From Marinobacter sp. ATCH36 (GTDB lineage Bacteria; Pseudomonadota; Gammaproteobacteria; Pseudomonadales; Oleiphilaceae), in assembly GCF_023555055.1 (NCBI RefSeq), contig NZ_JAMJPL010000001.1:1612001-1676000 (forward strand): a stretch of DNA of 64,000 bases, given 5' to 3'. Under the pieces are notes generated by a model. The model was not told where the DNA came from and made no database searches. It saw nothing but the letters and a program-made list of their open reading frames with translations. The position numbers were made by a program, and so were the translations under genes. Shown piece by piece: positions 45,747 to 54,294 of this stretch (its first letter is position 1; every line of letters begins with the position of its first letter).

Positions 45747-47612
45747 CTACACGGCGATCTCGCCCCCGTCTTCCCGGGTAATCACAACGGTTGCTGATCG
45801 CGGCCGGGTTCCCGCTTCGCCCACCTGGGTAGCGTCCCGTGAGGGGGCTGGCCAGTTGCTCCGATCCGTATTGAACTGATCGGCACTGCCACCTTCACCC
45901 GGGTGTTGCACGTTCACGAACAGTGTGCGTGCATCCGGAGTCAGATAGATTCCGGTGATTTCACAACCCTTCGGGCCAACAAAAAAGCGCTTCAGTTGCA
46001 GGCTTTCAGCGTTCTGCCCGACGAACGATGTCACCGTTGACGTAGAGGAGTTGTTGTCAGTGGTCATGATGGTTCTTCCACTACCATCGCCCACCGTGCC
46101 CGGGATCGCTACCAACATCTGGTTGTTCGTGGTGTCTCGAAGCCCGCCATCGTCGGTCTGAATCCAGACCAGACCGCGATGATCGATAAAAATACCGTCG
46201 GGGCTGGAGAACTCGTTGTCGGCTGTCAGGCCGGAAATGTTGTAATCCGAGCCACGGTCGGCACCAGAGCCAAACAGGAAGATGTCCCACTCGAAAGTGG
46301 TTGCGGCATTGTTGCTGCCGGCTTCCTTCCAGCGAAGGATATGGCCATTGGAGTTGACTGCACGGGGGTTGGCGGCATCGGCATCGTCGGCGGGGCGATT
46401 GGACTGGTTGCCGTTGGTGAGCGTTATGTAAACCTCCCGGTTCATTGGGTGCACCGCTGCCCACTCCGGCCTGTCCATCTTTGTTGCGCCGACGATATCG
46501 GCAGCAATCCGGGTGGCAATCATGACGTCACCCTGATTTCGGAAGGGGAATTCAGGGTTGTTCTCATCCAGCCCGTTGACGCCGTAACCCAGTTCCTTCC
46601 ATTCGCCGGTACCGTCGTCACTGAATATCGCCACGTACAGTTTGCCATCATCAAGGTACTTGTCGCCGGCAGCCAGGCCGCCGTTGGCGTCGGCGGGATC
46701 CCAGTTGGCGTTGGATACATACTTGTAGACGTATTCGCGACGGGCATCATCTCCCATGTAAAAGACCAGCGGCTTGCCCGCTTCTGCCGGGGCAGCCCAG
46801 GCACCTTCATGGGCAAAGCGGCCGAAGGCAGTCCGTACCCGTGGTTTCTGGGCGGGACGGAAAGGATCGATTTCCGTGACATAACCGTGCAGGTTGGGCT
46901 CGTTCCGGTAATCTTCCAGCGCAGTACCGGTAGTGGCCGTTGCGTCGAACCGTACATAAAGATCGGTGGCGCTCGCAGTATGCCACTCGCGATTAGACCA
47001 GGCGGCGCCAATGGCGTAGCGGTTTACAAGCGCATTCTCAGCTTCGGTACGGTTGCCACTGTCGTCGCCCCGAACAAAGTAGGAGTACCAGTTTTCTTCG
47101 GCAGCCAGATAGGTACCCCAGGGTGTGTACCCGTGGGCACAGTTGTTCATGGTGCCCCAGCGTTTGACGCCCTGGGGGGAGCTCTTTGTGCGCAAGAGCT
47201 CGGAACCCGCTGCTGGCCCCTTCATTTCCACTTCGGTAAAGATGGTGACCCGACGGTTGTACTGGGAGTCGCGAACCACTTCCCAGCGACCTTCGTTCCT
47301 GCGGACCTCAATACAGGAAACGCCGTGGCCGTTCATCTCACGGTCCACCTCGGTCAAGGGACGGCTACCGCCATTGTCGGCAGCGGCAGTAACGCCGTTC
47401 TCATGAAGGGTATTGTCTTCCAGGTTTTCATGGTTGATGCACAGGATGCCACGGTCTGACCTTTCCGGGTCGTAGCGGCCGTCGTCGGAAATACCGAAAA
47501 ACCACATGCCATCGTGTTCATCACCGGAGCGACGATCAAAATCTACATCAGTGCCGTCGTTCAGAAATTCGCTGACACCTGCCTCAATGGGGTCCCCCTT
47601 GGCAAAGAGCAC
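45747..47612 (-). CDS. phoX: PhoX-family phosphatase, catalytic part (frameshifted N-terminus)
   Basis: A 621-codon frame of the PhoX/DUF839 alkaline phosphatase family, Ca2+- and Fe-dependent periplasmic enzymes that release phosphate from organic esters. Signatures: CINHENLEDNTLHENG, GTMNNCAHGYTPWGTYLAAEENW, RFAHEGAW, MGDDARREYVYKY and RPEWAAVHPMNREVYITLTNG. The frame continues upstream of the GTG at 47612 as VPAGYRAEV, so the real N-terminus is missing. The Tat signal lies immediately upstream in another frame (47584-47766), which means that the gene is broken or sequenced with an error. See the finding. Confidence 0.8.
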   Translation of the reverse strand: MLFAKGDPIEAGVSEFLNDGTDVDFDRRSGDEHDGMWFFGISDDGRYDPERSDRGILCINHENLEDNTLHENGVTAAADNGGSRPLTEVDREMNGHGVSCIEVRRNEGRWEVVRDSQYNRRVTIFTEVEMKGPAAGSELLRTKSSPQGVKRWGTMNNCAHGYTPWGTYLAAEENWYSYFVRGDDSGNRTEAENALVNRYAIGAAWSNREWHTASATDLYVRFDATATTGTALEDYRNEPNLHGYVTEIDPFRPAQKPRVRTAFGRFAHEGAWAAPAEAGKPLVFYMGDDARREYVYKYVSNANWDPADANGGLAAGDKYLDDGKLYVAIFSDDGTGEWKELGYGVNGLDENNPEFPFRNQGDVMIATRIAADIVGATKMDRPEWAAVHPMNREVYITLTNGNQSNRPADDADAANPRAVNSNGHILRWKEAGSNNAATTFEWDIFLFGSGADRGSDYNISGLTADNEFSSPDGIFIDHRGLVWIQTDDGGLRDTTNNQMLVAIPGTVGDGSGRTIMTTDNNSSTSTVTSFVGQNAESLQLKRFFVGPKGCEITGIYLTPDARTLFVNVQHPGEGGSADQFNTDRSNWPAPSRDATQVGEAGTRPRSATVVITREDGGEIAV

Positions 47613-47766
47613 CTCTGCACGATAGCCGGCCGGAACCCAGAACCGACAGTGTGGCGGCCGATGCAGTGCCGGTGAGCAAACGGCGACGCGAGAACCGGGT
47701 ATTGACGATTTCTTCTAAGCTTGTGTTGTTACTGAGGTTACTGTCTTCAACTGGATGGTGCCCCAT
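47584..47766 (-). pseudogene. phoX: phoX N-terminal fragment with Tat signal, out of frame
   Basis: An ATG at 47766, with AAGGAGAG upstream, opens MGHHPVEDSNLSNNTSLEEI, continues to the twin-arginine motif FSRRRLLTGTASAATLSVLG, then runs into stop-prone sequence and ends at 47584. This is the expected start of PhoX, but the catalytic part follows in the +1 frame. The linker of some tens of residues that normally lies between signal and VPxGYR motif is also absent, so a deletion is more likely than a one-base sequencing slip. Confidence 0.75.
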
Positions 47767-47857
47767 CGCTCTCTCCTTGATATCGGAAGCAAAATGCAAA
47801 AGTATCCGCGCCATTGGCCGTTAACCTTATTGGCACTCAGTGAAGAGGGTCGAAGAT

Positions 47858-47890
47858 TGGTATGACAGTGAGCGGAAAGAACCATGACAG
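47858..47890 (-). promoter_or_regulatory. Pho box (PhoB binding) upstream of phoX
   Basis: On the minus strand, CTGTCATGGTT, CTTTCCGCTCA and CTGTCATACCA are three 11-bp units in tandem; the outer two match the PhoB half-site CTGTCAT exactly at 22-bp spacing (two helical turns). It lies about 92 bp upstream of the phoX ATG. Phosphate starvation control of phoX is therefore expected. Confidence 0.78.
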
Positions 47891-48055
47891 TTGCGTAAAT
47901 GTTTTGTTGCAAAGCAGGAAGGATTCGTTTGCTACTAAGGTGCGTGCCACTGTTTCACTAAAGTAGCAGTTATTAACACAGATCAATTCATTACTCTCAC
48001 GAGTGATATTTAATAAAAAGATGTATTCACGAATAATGATAATAAAGGGGTGGCT

Positions 48056-49696
48056 ATGGGCTTTCTCAGTCGACCTGTTGTACTTGTGGGGGCGTCGATC
48101 GCGGTCGTTGCTGCCATCGTGTCCGTATTGGTGGCGCCCTTGATAGAGATGGATGCTTTATCGGTTTTGGCGGGCCTGGTTGTTGGACTGGTGGCCGCCA
48201 CCGCTTACCTGGTATTGCGGGTACTGGAACCCACAGAGCAGTCGCTCAAACTGCTAAATGACGGTGAGCTGCCTGATGACAGCCCCCTGGGTAAACAGTG
48301 TGCCCGCCTTCTTTCCGAGGCGAAGGCCGGCCGGGCTCTTATCGAAGCGCTGTCTGGAAGTGCCGACAAGAGTGCGATTTCGGCAGCCCAGGTGTCATTC
48401 GCAGCGGACCAGTTAAAGGTTCGCCTCGACCGCCAGGTCAGTGAAACTGCACAGATGTCGGAGTATGCCGGGCAGATTACGGAAAGTGTGCGCGAATCCG
48501 CCCAGCAGGCCACCGACGCAGCCACCATGGCGCTGCAGAATCGTCAGGTAAGTACGGAAGGACGTGAGGCGCTGACCTCTGCCATCGATAGTGTGCGCGC
48601 TGTGCATGAACAGTCCAGTGAGAACCTGAGGCTGATTCAGGAGCTGAATGAGAAATCCAACAAGATTCAGGGGGTGACCACCACCATCCAGGGCATTGCA
48701 GAGCAAACTAATCTGCTGGCTCTGAATGCGGCTATCGAAGCGGCGCGTGCGGGCGATCAGGGTCGTGGGTTTGCAGTAGTTGCCGACGAGGTCAGGCAAC
48801 TGGCCGGTCGAACCGCACAGGCAACTGGCGAAGTGGCGGAGACGCTCCAGGAAATCAGGTCTGACACCTCCCTGATTGTCTCGCGGATTGAGAATCTTGC
48901 CAAAAGCGTGGAGGCCGGCCTGGAATCGGTTGAAAGCGTTGGTGAGCGCCTGGATCAGATTCGTGATCAATCCGATCGGGTGCAGCAGCAGGTGGCTCGA
49001 ATTGCCGAGATCGACCAGAACAACGAACAGAGCCTGCAGCAGGTCTCTGGAGCTATAGATACGGTTCGTGACCAGATCACGGAGAGCGATACCAGCGTGG
49101 CCTCCCTGGCCAGGCAGGCCGCAACCCTCATGGAACTGGCTGAACAGGCAAATGCCGCATTTGCCCTGAACAGCGATGAAAGCTATCACCGAACTTTCTA
49201 TGATCAGGCCCGGCAGGGGGCTGACCGTATTGGAAAGCTCTTCGAACAGGCGGTTCGTGACGGACAATTGTCGGAGAACGCTCTTTTCGACAAGAGGCGA
49301 GACCCCATATCGAATACCGATCCTCAGAAATACTCAAGCAGTTATGACCGGTTTACAGACCAGCAGCTTCCATCGGTACAGGAAGCGGTCAAGACAGCGC
49401 ATCCGTCCATGGTGTACGCCATCGCGATAGCGCCTGATGGCTACGTCCCTACCCATAACCGCGATTTTGCCCATGCACCGACGGGCGATCCGCAAGTAGA
49501 TTTGGTAAAGAGCCGCAGCAAGCGGTTGTTCAATGACCGCACCGGCGCCCGGTGCGGCAGTCATACCCAGAGTATGCTGCTGCAGACCTACCGTCGGGAT
49601 ACCGGGGAAATCATGCACGACCTTTCAGTGCCGATCTACGTCAACGGCAAGCACTGGGGCGGTTTCCGTCTGGGTTACAAACCGGACAGTCAGTGA
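48056..49696 (+). CDS. methyl-accepting chemotaxis protein with C-terminal sensor domain
   Basis: A 546-residue chemoreceptor. Two N-terminal helices (about 8-30 and 35-57) have almost no periplasmic loop; the signalling domain follows (about 85-345) with the hairpin core [42 protein letters not shown]. The C-terminal 180 residues ([55 protein letters not shown]) form a Cache/PAS-like sensor domain in the cytoplasm. The ATG at 48056 follows AAGGGG; a GTG two codons before is possible. Unusual layout, see findings. Confidence 0.88.
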   Translation: MGFLSRPVVLVGASIAVVAAIVSVLVAPLIEMDALSVLAGLVVGLVAATAYLVLRVLEPTEQSLKLLNDGELPDDSPLGKQCARLLSEAKAGRALIEALSGSADKSAISAAQVSFAADQLKVRLDRQVSETAQMSEYAGQITESVRESAQQATDAATMALQNRQVSTEGREALTSAIDSVRAVHEQSSENLRLIQELNEKSNKIQGVTTTIQGIAEQTNLLALNAAIEAARAGDQGRGFAVVADEVRQLAGRTAQATGEVAETLQEIRSDTSLIVSRIENLAKSVEAGLESVESVGERLDQIRDQSDRVQQQVARIAEIDQNNEQSLQQVSGAIDTVRDQITESDTSVASLARQAATLMELAEQANAAFALNSDESYHRTFYDQARQGADRIGKLFEQAVRDGQLSENALFDKRRDPISNTDPQKYSSSYDRFTDQQLPSVQEAVKTAHPSMVYAIAIAPDGYVPTHNRDFAHAPTGDPQVDLVKSRSKRLFNDRTGARCGSHTQSMLLQTYRRDTGEIMHDLSVPIYVNGKHWGGFRLGYKPDSQ

Positions 49697-49761
49697 ATAC
49701 CACCGGCTTTCAGGCGCGGATGCTGTGATACACTCCCGGTACGCAGTAAGAGGAGAACCCC

Positions 49762-50127
49762 TTGTCCGAGCCTGAATACATTCCTGCTGACAGTGACCCA
49801 CTGGTCCGCCGTGAGGAACCGAGTCGCAACCTTGCTGTGCTGGTCTATATCCTCCAGGCGCTATCGTTTTTTGTGGGAGGGATCACCGGTCTTGCCGGCG
49901 TTATCATCAATTACGTCAAACTTGACGATGTCAAGAACACCTGGATAGAGCCTCACTTCCGTTGGCAGATACGCACCTTCTGGATTGGTCTGCTTTGGAC
50001 GGTTGTCGGCATTGTAACCACGCCCCTGATTATCGGGTGGTTTTTTCTGCTGGGGATAGCGATCTGGATCGTCTATCGTATTGTAAAAGGCGCCCTGGCA
50101 CTGAATGACGGCAAGGCCCCTTTATGA
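49762..50127 (+). CDS. DUF4870-like small membrane protein
   Basis: A 121-residue protein: a polar N-terminus of about 22 residues, then three hydrophobic segments (LAVLVYILQALSFFVGGITG, IGLLWTVVGIVTTPLIIGWFF and IAIWIVYRIVKG) with IEPHFRWQIRTFW between. This is the typical DUF4870 / YtkA-like small integral membrane pattern; function unknown. The start is a TTG with AAGAGGAG at a suitable distance. It converges on the MFS gene with ten bases between. Confidence 0.78.
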   Translation: MSEPEYIPADSDPLVRREEPSRNLAVLVYILQALSFFVGGITGLAGVIINYVKLDDVKNTWIEPHFRWQIRTFWIGLLWTVVGIVTTPLIIGWFFLLGIAIWIVYRIVKGALALNDGKAPL

Positions 50128-50137
50128 CTGAAAGCTA

Positions 50138-51451
50138 TCAGGTATCGGTGACTTCTTTGAGGCGCACGGCACTGAGCGTTCCGGCCAGCCCCATCAGCCC
50201 CAAAAGGAGAATTACCGCCGTCTCCGAAATCATTGAGATAAGCGCCGTCAGGCCACCTGTGGCCAGTAGCAGCAAGCCGATAACGGTGTTGCTCACCGCC
50301 GTGTAGTCAGTTCGTTTGTTGCCTCCGGCCATGTCCACCAGATAGGTTTTTCGCCCGAGCCGCACGCCCGCATGGGCAATGCTGAGCACGAAAAAAGCAA
50401 TGGGATAGAACCAGATGCTGCCAATCGTGGTGCCAAAAACCATCGCAGTCGCACCCACCACCAGGCATATCCCGCTGGCCATGGCGCCGCCACGTATCAT
50501 CACCCTCCGGCTTGAGACGTCTGCTGCCCAGCCCCAGAAACTGGCGCTGAGTGAGCTGGCGAGGCTGCTGGCCAGCAGAAAAATGCCCAGCATCCAGCCG
50601 ATATCGGACTCTTTCTGCGCCAGAACAACAAAGTAGGGGGAGGCCAGGGCTGAACAGAGCAATAGTGCCCGGGTGACCACGAACTTCCGGAACGGAACGT
50701 CATCGCGGAGCAGGGACAGGCTGCTGAATGCCTCTGCCAGAGCGTTTCCGCCGCCGCTGGTCTCACCGTTGTACTCTTCAACACCGGCAAACAGAAAGCC
50801 GGCAATAATCCAGAGCGCTGCGGCCAATAGCAGTAGCACCGAGTAAAAACCGATCGTTGGATCTCCCCGGTCCCAGAACAGCAGGGCTGTCAGGATAACG
50901 GTGGCGGTGCCGCCGATCGTGGATGCCAGCCCGGACAGCCGTCCACGCCGGGTTTTAGGAATGCATTTGCCCTGAACGTCCTTCATGGAAACCGAGCAGA
51001 AGCCACGGGCCAGGGAAAAAACGATGAGAGCGGCAATGATTCCGCTGCCTGCGGCATAACCCTCCATAAACCAGACGCTCGCAGCCATGGCGACAACACT
51101 CGCCGCCTGGCCGAAGCTTCCGAGCGTCCAGAACCATTTGCGTACCGGCTTTCTTCTCACCCATGCGCCGATGACCATCTGGGGAATCATCGAACCGGAT
51201 TCCCGGATTGGCACCAGCCAGGCGACCAGCGCAGGCGCGCCAATGGCACTCAGTAGCCAGGCCAGAACGGTTTTGGGGCTGATCAGCAAGTCGCCCAGTT
51301 TGGTCAGCACGTTGCTGGCCAGAATCAGAAAAAAGTTGCGGGGCACTTCGCGGCATGCTTCTTCGGGAATATCGGTGCAGACGCGGGCATCTTCCTCATT
51401 GGCAATCAGGCCGTACAGGTGCTCTGCAGTGTCATTTTTCGGGGTTGGCAA
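50138..51451 (-). CDS. MFS family membrane transporter
   Basis: About 437 residues with about 11-12 hydrophobic segments and an MFS-like loop (GAWVRRKPVRKWFW and SVSMKDVQGKCIPKTRRGRLSG). The cytoplasmic N-terminus (NDTAEHLYGLIANEEDARVC) is longer than usual. Substrate unknown. The likely start is the TTG at 51451 with GAGGAC upstream; a frame opening at 51508 has no ribosome-binding site. The gene is divergent from rlmJ. Confidence 0.8.
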   Translation of the reverse strand: MPTPKNDTAEHLYGLIANEEDARVCTDIPEEACREVPRNFFLILASNVLTKLGDLLISPKTVLAWLLSAIGAPALVAWLVPIRESGSMIPQMVIGAWVRRKPVRKWFWTLGSFGQAASVVAMAASVWFMEGYAAGSGIIAALIVFSLARGFCSVSMKDVQGKCIPKTRRGRLSGLASTIGGTATVILTALLFWDRGDPTIGFYSVLLLLAAALWIIAGFLFAGVEEYNGETSGGGNALAEAFSSLSLLRDDVPFRKFVVTRALLLCSALASPYFVVLAQKESDIGWMLGIFLLASSLASSLSASFWGWAADVSSRRVMIRGGAMASGICLVVGATAMVFGTTIGSIWFYPIAFFVLSIAHAGVRLGRKTYLVDMAGGNKRTDYTAVSNTVIGLLLLATGGLTALISMISETAVILLLGLMGLAGTLSAVRLKEVTDT

Positions 51452-51565
51452 AACGGTGTCCTCGCGGAAAACAGGGCTAAAGGATATCAGCCGGACACAG
51501 GTTCTCAAGTCTTGCCTGCACGGTTTGACTGTTGCCTAATAGGCGACCGTCAACCGGGAGTCCTG

Positions 51566-52411
51566 ATGATGTTGAGTTACCTTCATGCGTTTCACGCCGG
51601 CAATTTCGCCGATATCCAGAAACATTCTGCGCTGGTGCTGGCTTTGCGAATGATGCAGGCCAAAGCCTCCGCCATTGCCTGCTTCGATACCCATGCAGGC
51701 AGTGCGAGCTATGATCTGACTGGTGACCGGGCGTTGAAAACCGGTGAAGCAAACTCGGGGGTTCAGAAAATCTGGCGCAACCGGGCGGAACTGCAGTCAG
51801 ATGACTGGAAGGCTATCATTGATGAATTGGCAACCGGAGCCGGGCCCCACGGAGAGATTGGTCGCTACCCGGGGTCTCCTCACTGGTTTCGCTCGTATCT
51901 GCGAGAGCAGGACAGCCTGACCGCTTTTGAGTTGCATCCGGCCGAAAACCAGACCCTGGCGCAATGGGGTGCTGGACTCCCCGGGGTCAGGGTTTGCCGT
52001 GAGGATGGTCTGAATGGGCTGCTTCGTTGTCTGCCGCCCAGGCAGCCAAGGCTTCTGGTATTGACGGATCCATCTTACGAGGTGAAAAGTGAGTACGAAG
52101 GCGTGGCCGACACTCTGACGCGGGCCTGGCAGAAATGCAGGCATGGAGTTTACCTGATCTGGTATCCGGTTCTGGCGGGCAGGCCCCACGAAAGGCTTTT
52201 AAAGGCAATATCCGGCGGCCCTGTGCGTAAGGTGCTTCGTAATGAGATAATTCTTGATCAACCACCGGAACGTGGCATGTCCGGCTCCGGAATGCTGGTG
52301 GTCAATCCACCCTGGGGTTTTGACCGAAGGCTCGCCGCGATGATGGAAGCCGTATCCACCATCGAAGGCCTGGGGATTACATCGATGGTGGACTGGCTGG
52401 TGCCTGAGTAA
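51566..52411 (+). CDS. rlmJ: 23S rRNA (adenine-2030-N6)-methyltransferase
   Basis: A 281-residue RlmJ homologue, which uses S-adenosylmethionine to methylate A2030 of 23S rRNA. N-terminus MLSYLHAFHAGNFADIQKHSAL matches the family; the catalytic motif reads DPSYEVKSEY where DPPYE is usual; the ending LGITSMVDWLVPE is conserved. A methionine pair at 51566/51569 leaves one codon of doubt; GGGAG precedes the first. It may start a transcript after the divergent MFS gene. Confidence 0.92.
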   Translation: MMLSYLHAFHAGNFADIQKHSALVLALRMMQAKASAIACFDTHAGSASYDLTGDRALKTGEANSGVQKIWRNRAELQSDDWKAIIDELATGAGPHGEIGRYPGSPHWFRSYLREQDSLTAFELHPAENQTLAQWGAGLPGVRVCREDGLNGLLRCLPPRQPRLLVLTDPSYEVKSEYEGVADTLTRAWQKCRHGVYLIWYPVLAGRPHERLLKAISGGPVRKVLRNEIILDQPPERGMSGSGMLVVNPPWGFDRRLAAMMEAVSTIEGLGITSMVDWLVPE

Positions 52412-52429
52412 AAGGATTTGTCCGTTGAG

Positions 52430-53509
52430 TCAGGCTTCGGGAACTTCCGACTCAGCCTTATCAACCATCTCCATAAGCCGTTGCAGAATTTCTTTCCCCC
52501 GGTCCCCAGCCATGCGGGTATAGGTTTCGCGAACCGGCAGGCTGGCCTCGCGGAATCGGTCGCGTTCTTCTTCGGTCAGTTCTATGGTGCGAATGTCGCT
52601 GTTCTGCCGAATGGTTTCAAGGCGACTGGCATTGAGCTCCGCCTGCACTTCCCAGGCAAGAGGTGTAACCTCGTCCAGCGCGTCTTCAAGCCACTGTTTC
52701 TGGTCTGTGGGAAGATCGTCAAACCATTGCTTGTTGGAGACTACCGAAGTAACAAACTGGGCAGGCCTTGCGAAGGTCATGGTGTTCTGGACTTCATAAA
52801 ATCCCATTTCTTCAATGGCAAAAACCGGATTTGCTTGCCCGGCAATGCGTCGTAGCTGCAGGTCGCTGTATATCTGAGCGTACGGCGCCGGAGTGGGTAC
52901 TGCCCCGTAGGCCTTATAGGCCTCAACCGAGATCTTCGACGTCATGGTGCGGAATGCCAGGCCGTCAAAATCGGCGGGTGTTCTCAGGGCTTTGTTTGCG
53001 GTCCAGACCATCCATCCTTCGGGTACGAAACCGTGGAGCTTCAGGTTCTGCTCGGCGTAGGGTTCGCTGAACTCCCGCACCAGTTGGTCACTGGCCAGAA
53101 TGTCCCGATTGACAGTCTCGTCGTCTGAAAGCAGGAAATGGAGGGTGAAGACGCCGGTTTCCGGGACCACGTCAGCCAGATGTCCGGGAGATGCGAAGGT
53201 AAGGTGGACAGAGCCCTCTCTGGCCAGGTCGGTCAACTGGATGGACGTTCCAATCGAACCGTAAGGAAAAATGTCGATCAGAATATTGCCGTCTGAAATG
53301 CTCTCGATACGTTCTTTCAGTTCCAGCGCGTAGTGGTGCTGGACGCTGCCCTCAATTTCTTCCAGGGCGAACCGCCAGGTGACCGGATAGGTGGGCTTTT
53401 CGCCATCATCTTCACTGGTTTCGGTTGGCGACGGGCTGTCCGAGCAGCCTGCGAATAGCAGGATAACCATCGCAAACATTGTGGTTCGCCAATGGCAGAG
53501 TTTTCGCAT
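52430..53509 (-). CDS. dctP: TRAP transporter solute-binding protein (DctP)
   Basis: A 359-residue DctP-family receptor. The N-terminus is a lipoprotein signal with lipobox LFAGC (Cys22), then the TRAP receptor fold (YALELKERIESISDGNILIDIFPYG, GFVPEGWMVWTANKALRTPADFDG, RTMTSKISVEAYKAYGAVPTPAPYAQIYSDLQ, and QKQWLEDALDEV). Ligands are usually organic acids. No DctQM membrane subunits are adjacent, so it is an orphan here. The ATG follows GGAGACAGGAA. Confidence 0.88.
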   Translation of the reverse strand: MRKLCHWRTTMFAMVILLFAGCSDSPSPTETSEDDGEKPTYPVTWRFALEEIEGSVQHHYALELKERIESISDGNILIDIFPYGSIGTSIQLTDLAREGSVHLTFASPGHLADVVPETGVFTLHFLLSDDETVNRDILASDQLVREFSEPYAEQNLKLHGFVPEGWMVWTANKALRTPADFDGLAFRTMTSKISVEAYKAYGAVPTPAPYAQIYSDLQLRRIAGQANPVFAIEEMGFYEVQNTMTFARPAQFVTSVVSNKQWFDDLPTDQKQWLEDALDEVTPLAWEVQAELNASRLETIRQNSDIRTIELTEEERDRFREASLPVRETYTRMAGDRGKEILQRLMEMVDKAESEVPEA

Positions 53510-53601
53510 TTCCTGTCTCCGGCTGTTGTTAGCTGATCCCTGTACGCAAGGTACCACAATATGCCGGCACAGTGGCTTGTTGCTGGCTGTTTACACAACG
53601 A

Positions 53602-53624
53602 AAAGACCCCGCAGTTGCGGGGCC
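53602..53624 (-). terminator. terminator of the DUF4168 gene
   Basis: Minus-strand stem CCCCGCA / TGCGGGG with a 2-base loop followed by TCTTTTC. It lies 27 bp after the gene's stop codon at 53652 and before the dctP promoter region. Confidence 0.75.
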
Positions 53625-53651
53625 CAGGACGACACGATCGCAGAGTGTCGT

Positions 53652-54050
53652 TTACATCAGTGCGTCAACGCGATTCCGTACTTCCGGTTCGCTGTTGTAC
53701 GCAGTCGCGATTGAGTTGTACGTCGGAATGTCCATACCGGCGTCCTCAATCACGGTCACCATCTCATCGTTGGCTTCCATCTGCAGTTCCTGAGCTTTCT
53801 GCTGGGAATCGGCAGCCTCGATTTTCTCCATGTATTCGTCACGGATGCCGTTGATACCTTCCTGAGCATCGACGAACTGCTTCAATTCCTGGTCGGAAAA
53901 GTTGGTGTCCTGAGTGCCCGCAGAGGCCGGATCACTGTATCCACCGTCGGTGTCAGCGGATTCCGGGCTCTGCTGGTTTTCCTGCGCGAGGGCAGGACCG
54001 GCAGCGAGCAGTGCCAGGGATGCGGTCAGTGAAACGAGAAGCTTGTTCAT
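53652..54050 (-). CDS. exported DUF4168 protein
   Basis: A 132-residue protein with a signal peptide ending at about ALA-QE (residue 23), a disordered acidic linker rich in Ser/Asp/Thr, and a helical DUF4168 domain (DQELKQFVDAQEGINGIRDEYMEKIEAADSQQKAQELQ, MVTVIEDAGMDIPTYNSIATAYNSEPEV). Periplasmic or secreted; function unknown. It has its own terminator. Confidence 0.82.
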   Translation of the reverse strand: MNKLLVSLTASLALLAAGPALAQENQQSPESADTDGGYSDPASAGTQDTNFSDQELKQFVDAQEGINGIRDEYMEKIEAADSQQKAQELQMEANDEMVTVIEDAGMDIPTYNSIATAYNSEPEVRNRVDALM

Positions 54051-54294
54051 AACTCTCTCCTTTTACATTGATGGGATTGCCTGCAACCACTACAAACAAT
54101 CTTTTGGAACCGTGAATCAGGTTCTGATTGATTTGTAGTTATGACCTTTCAAGCCCCGTGCCAGGTTTTAATAATAGGAATAAATCCTTTAAAAACAGTA
54201 CTTTAATAAAATAATAATGTTAAGGGTGCGTAATGTGTGTTGTGGCGAAATGTCACATGTGGCATAGGTGTGTGACACTTTGTCGGAGTTCCTC

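Noticed and set aside
54150..54294. AT-rich stretch with TGTCACATGTGGCA palindrome tested as a sigma54 promoter for the kinase gene
   Set aside because: GG and GC dinucleotides are not spaced as -24/-12 elements; left unassigned.
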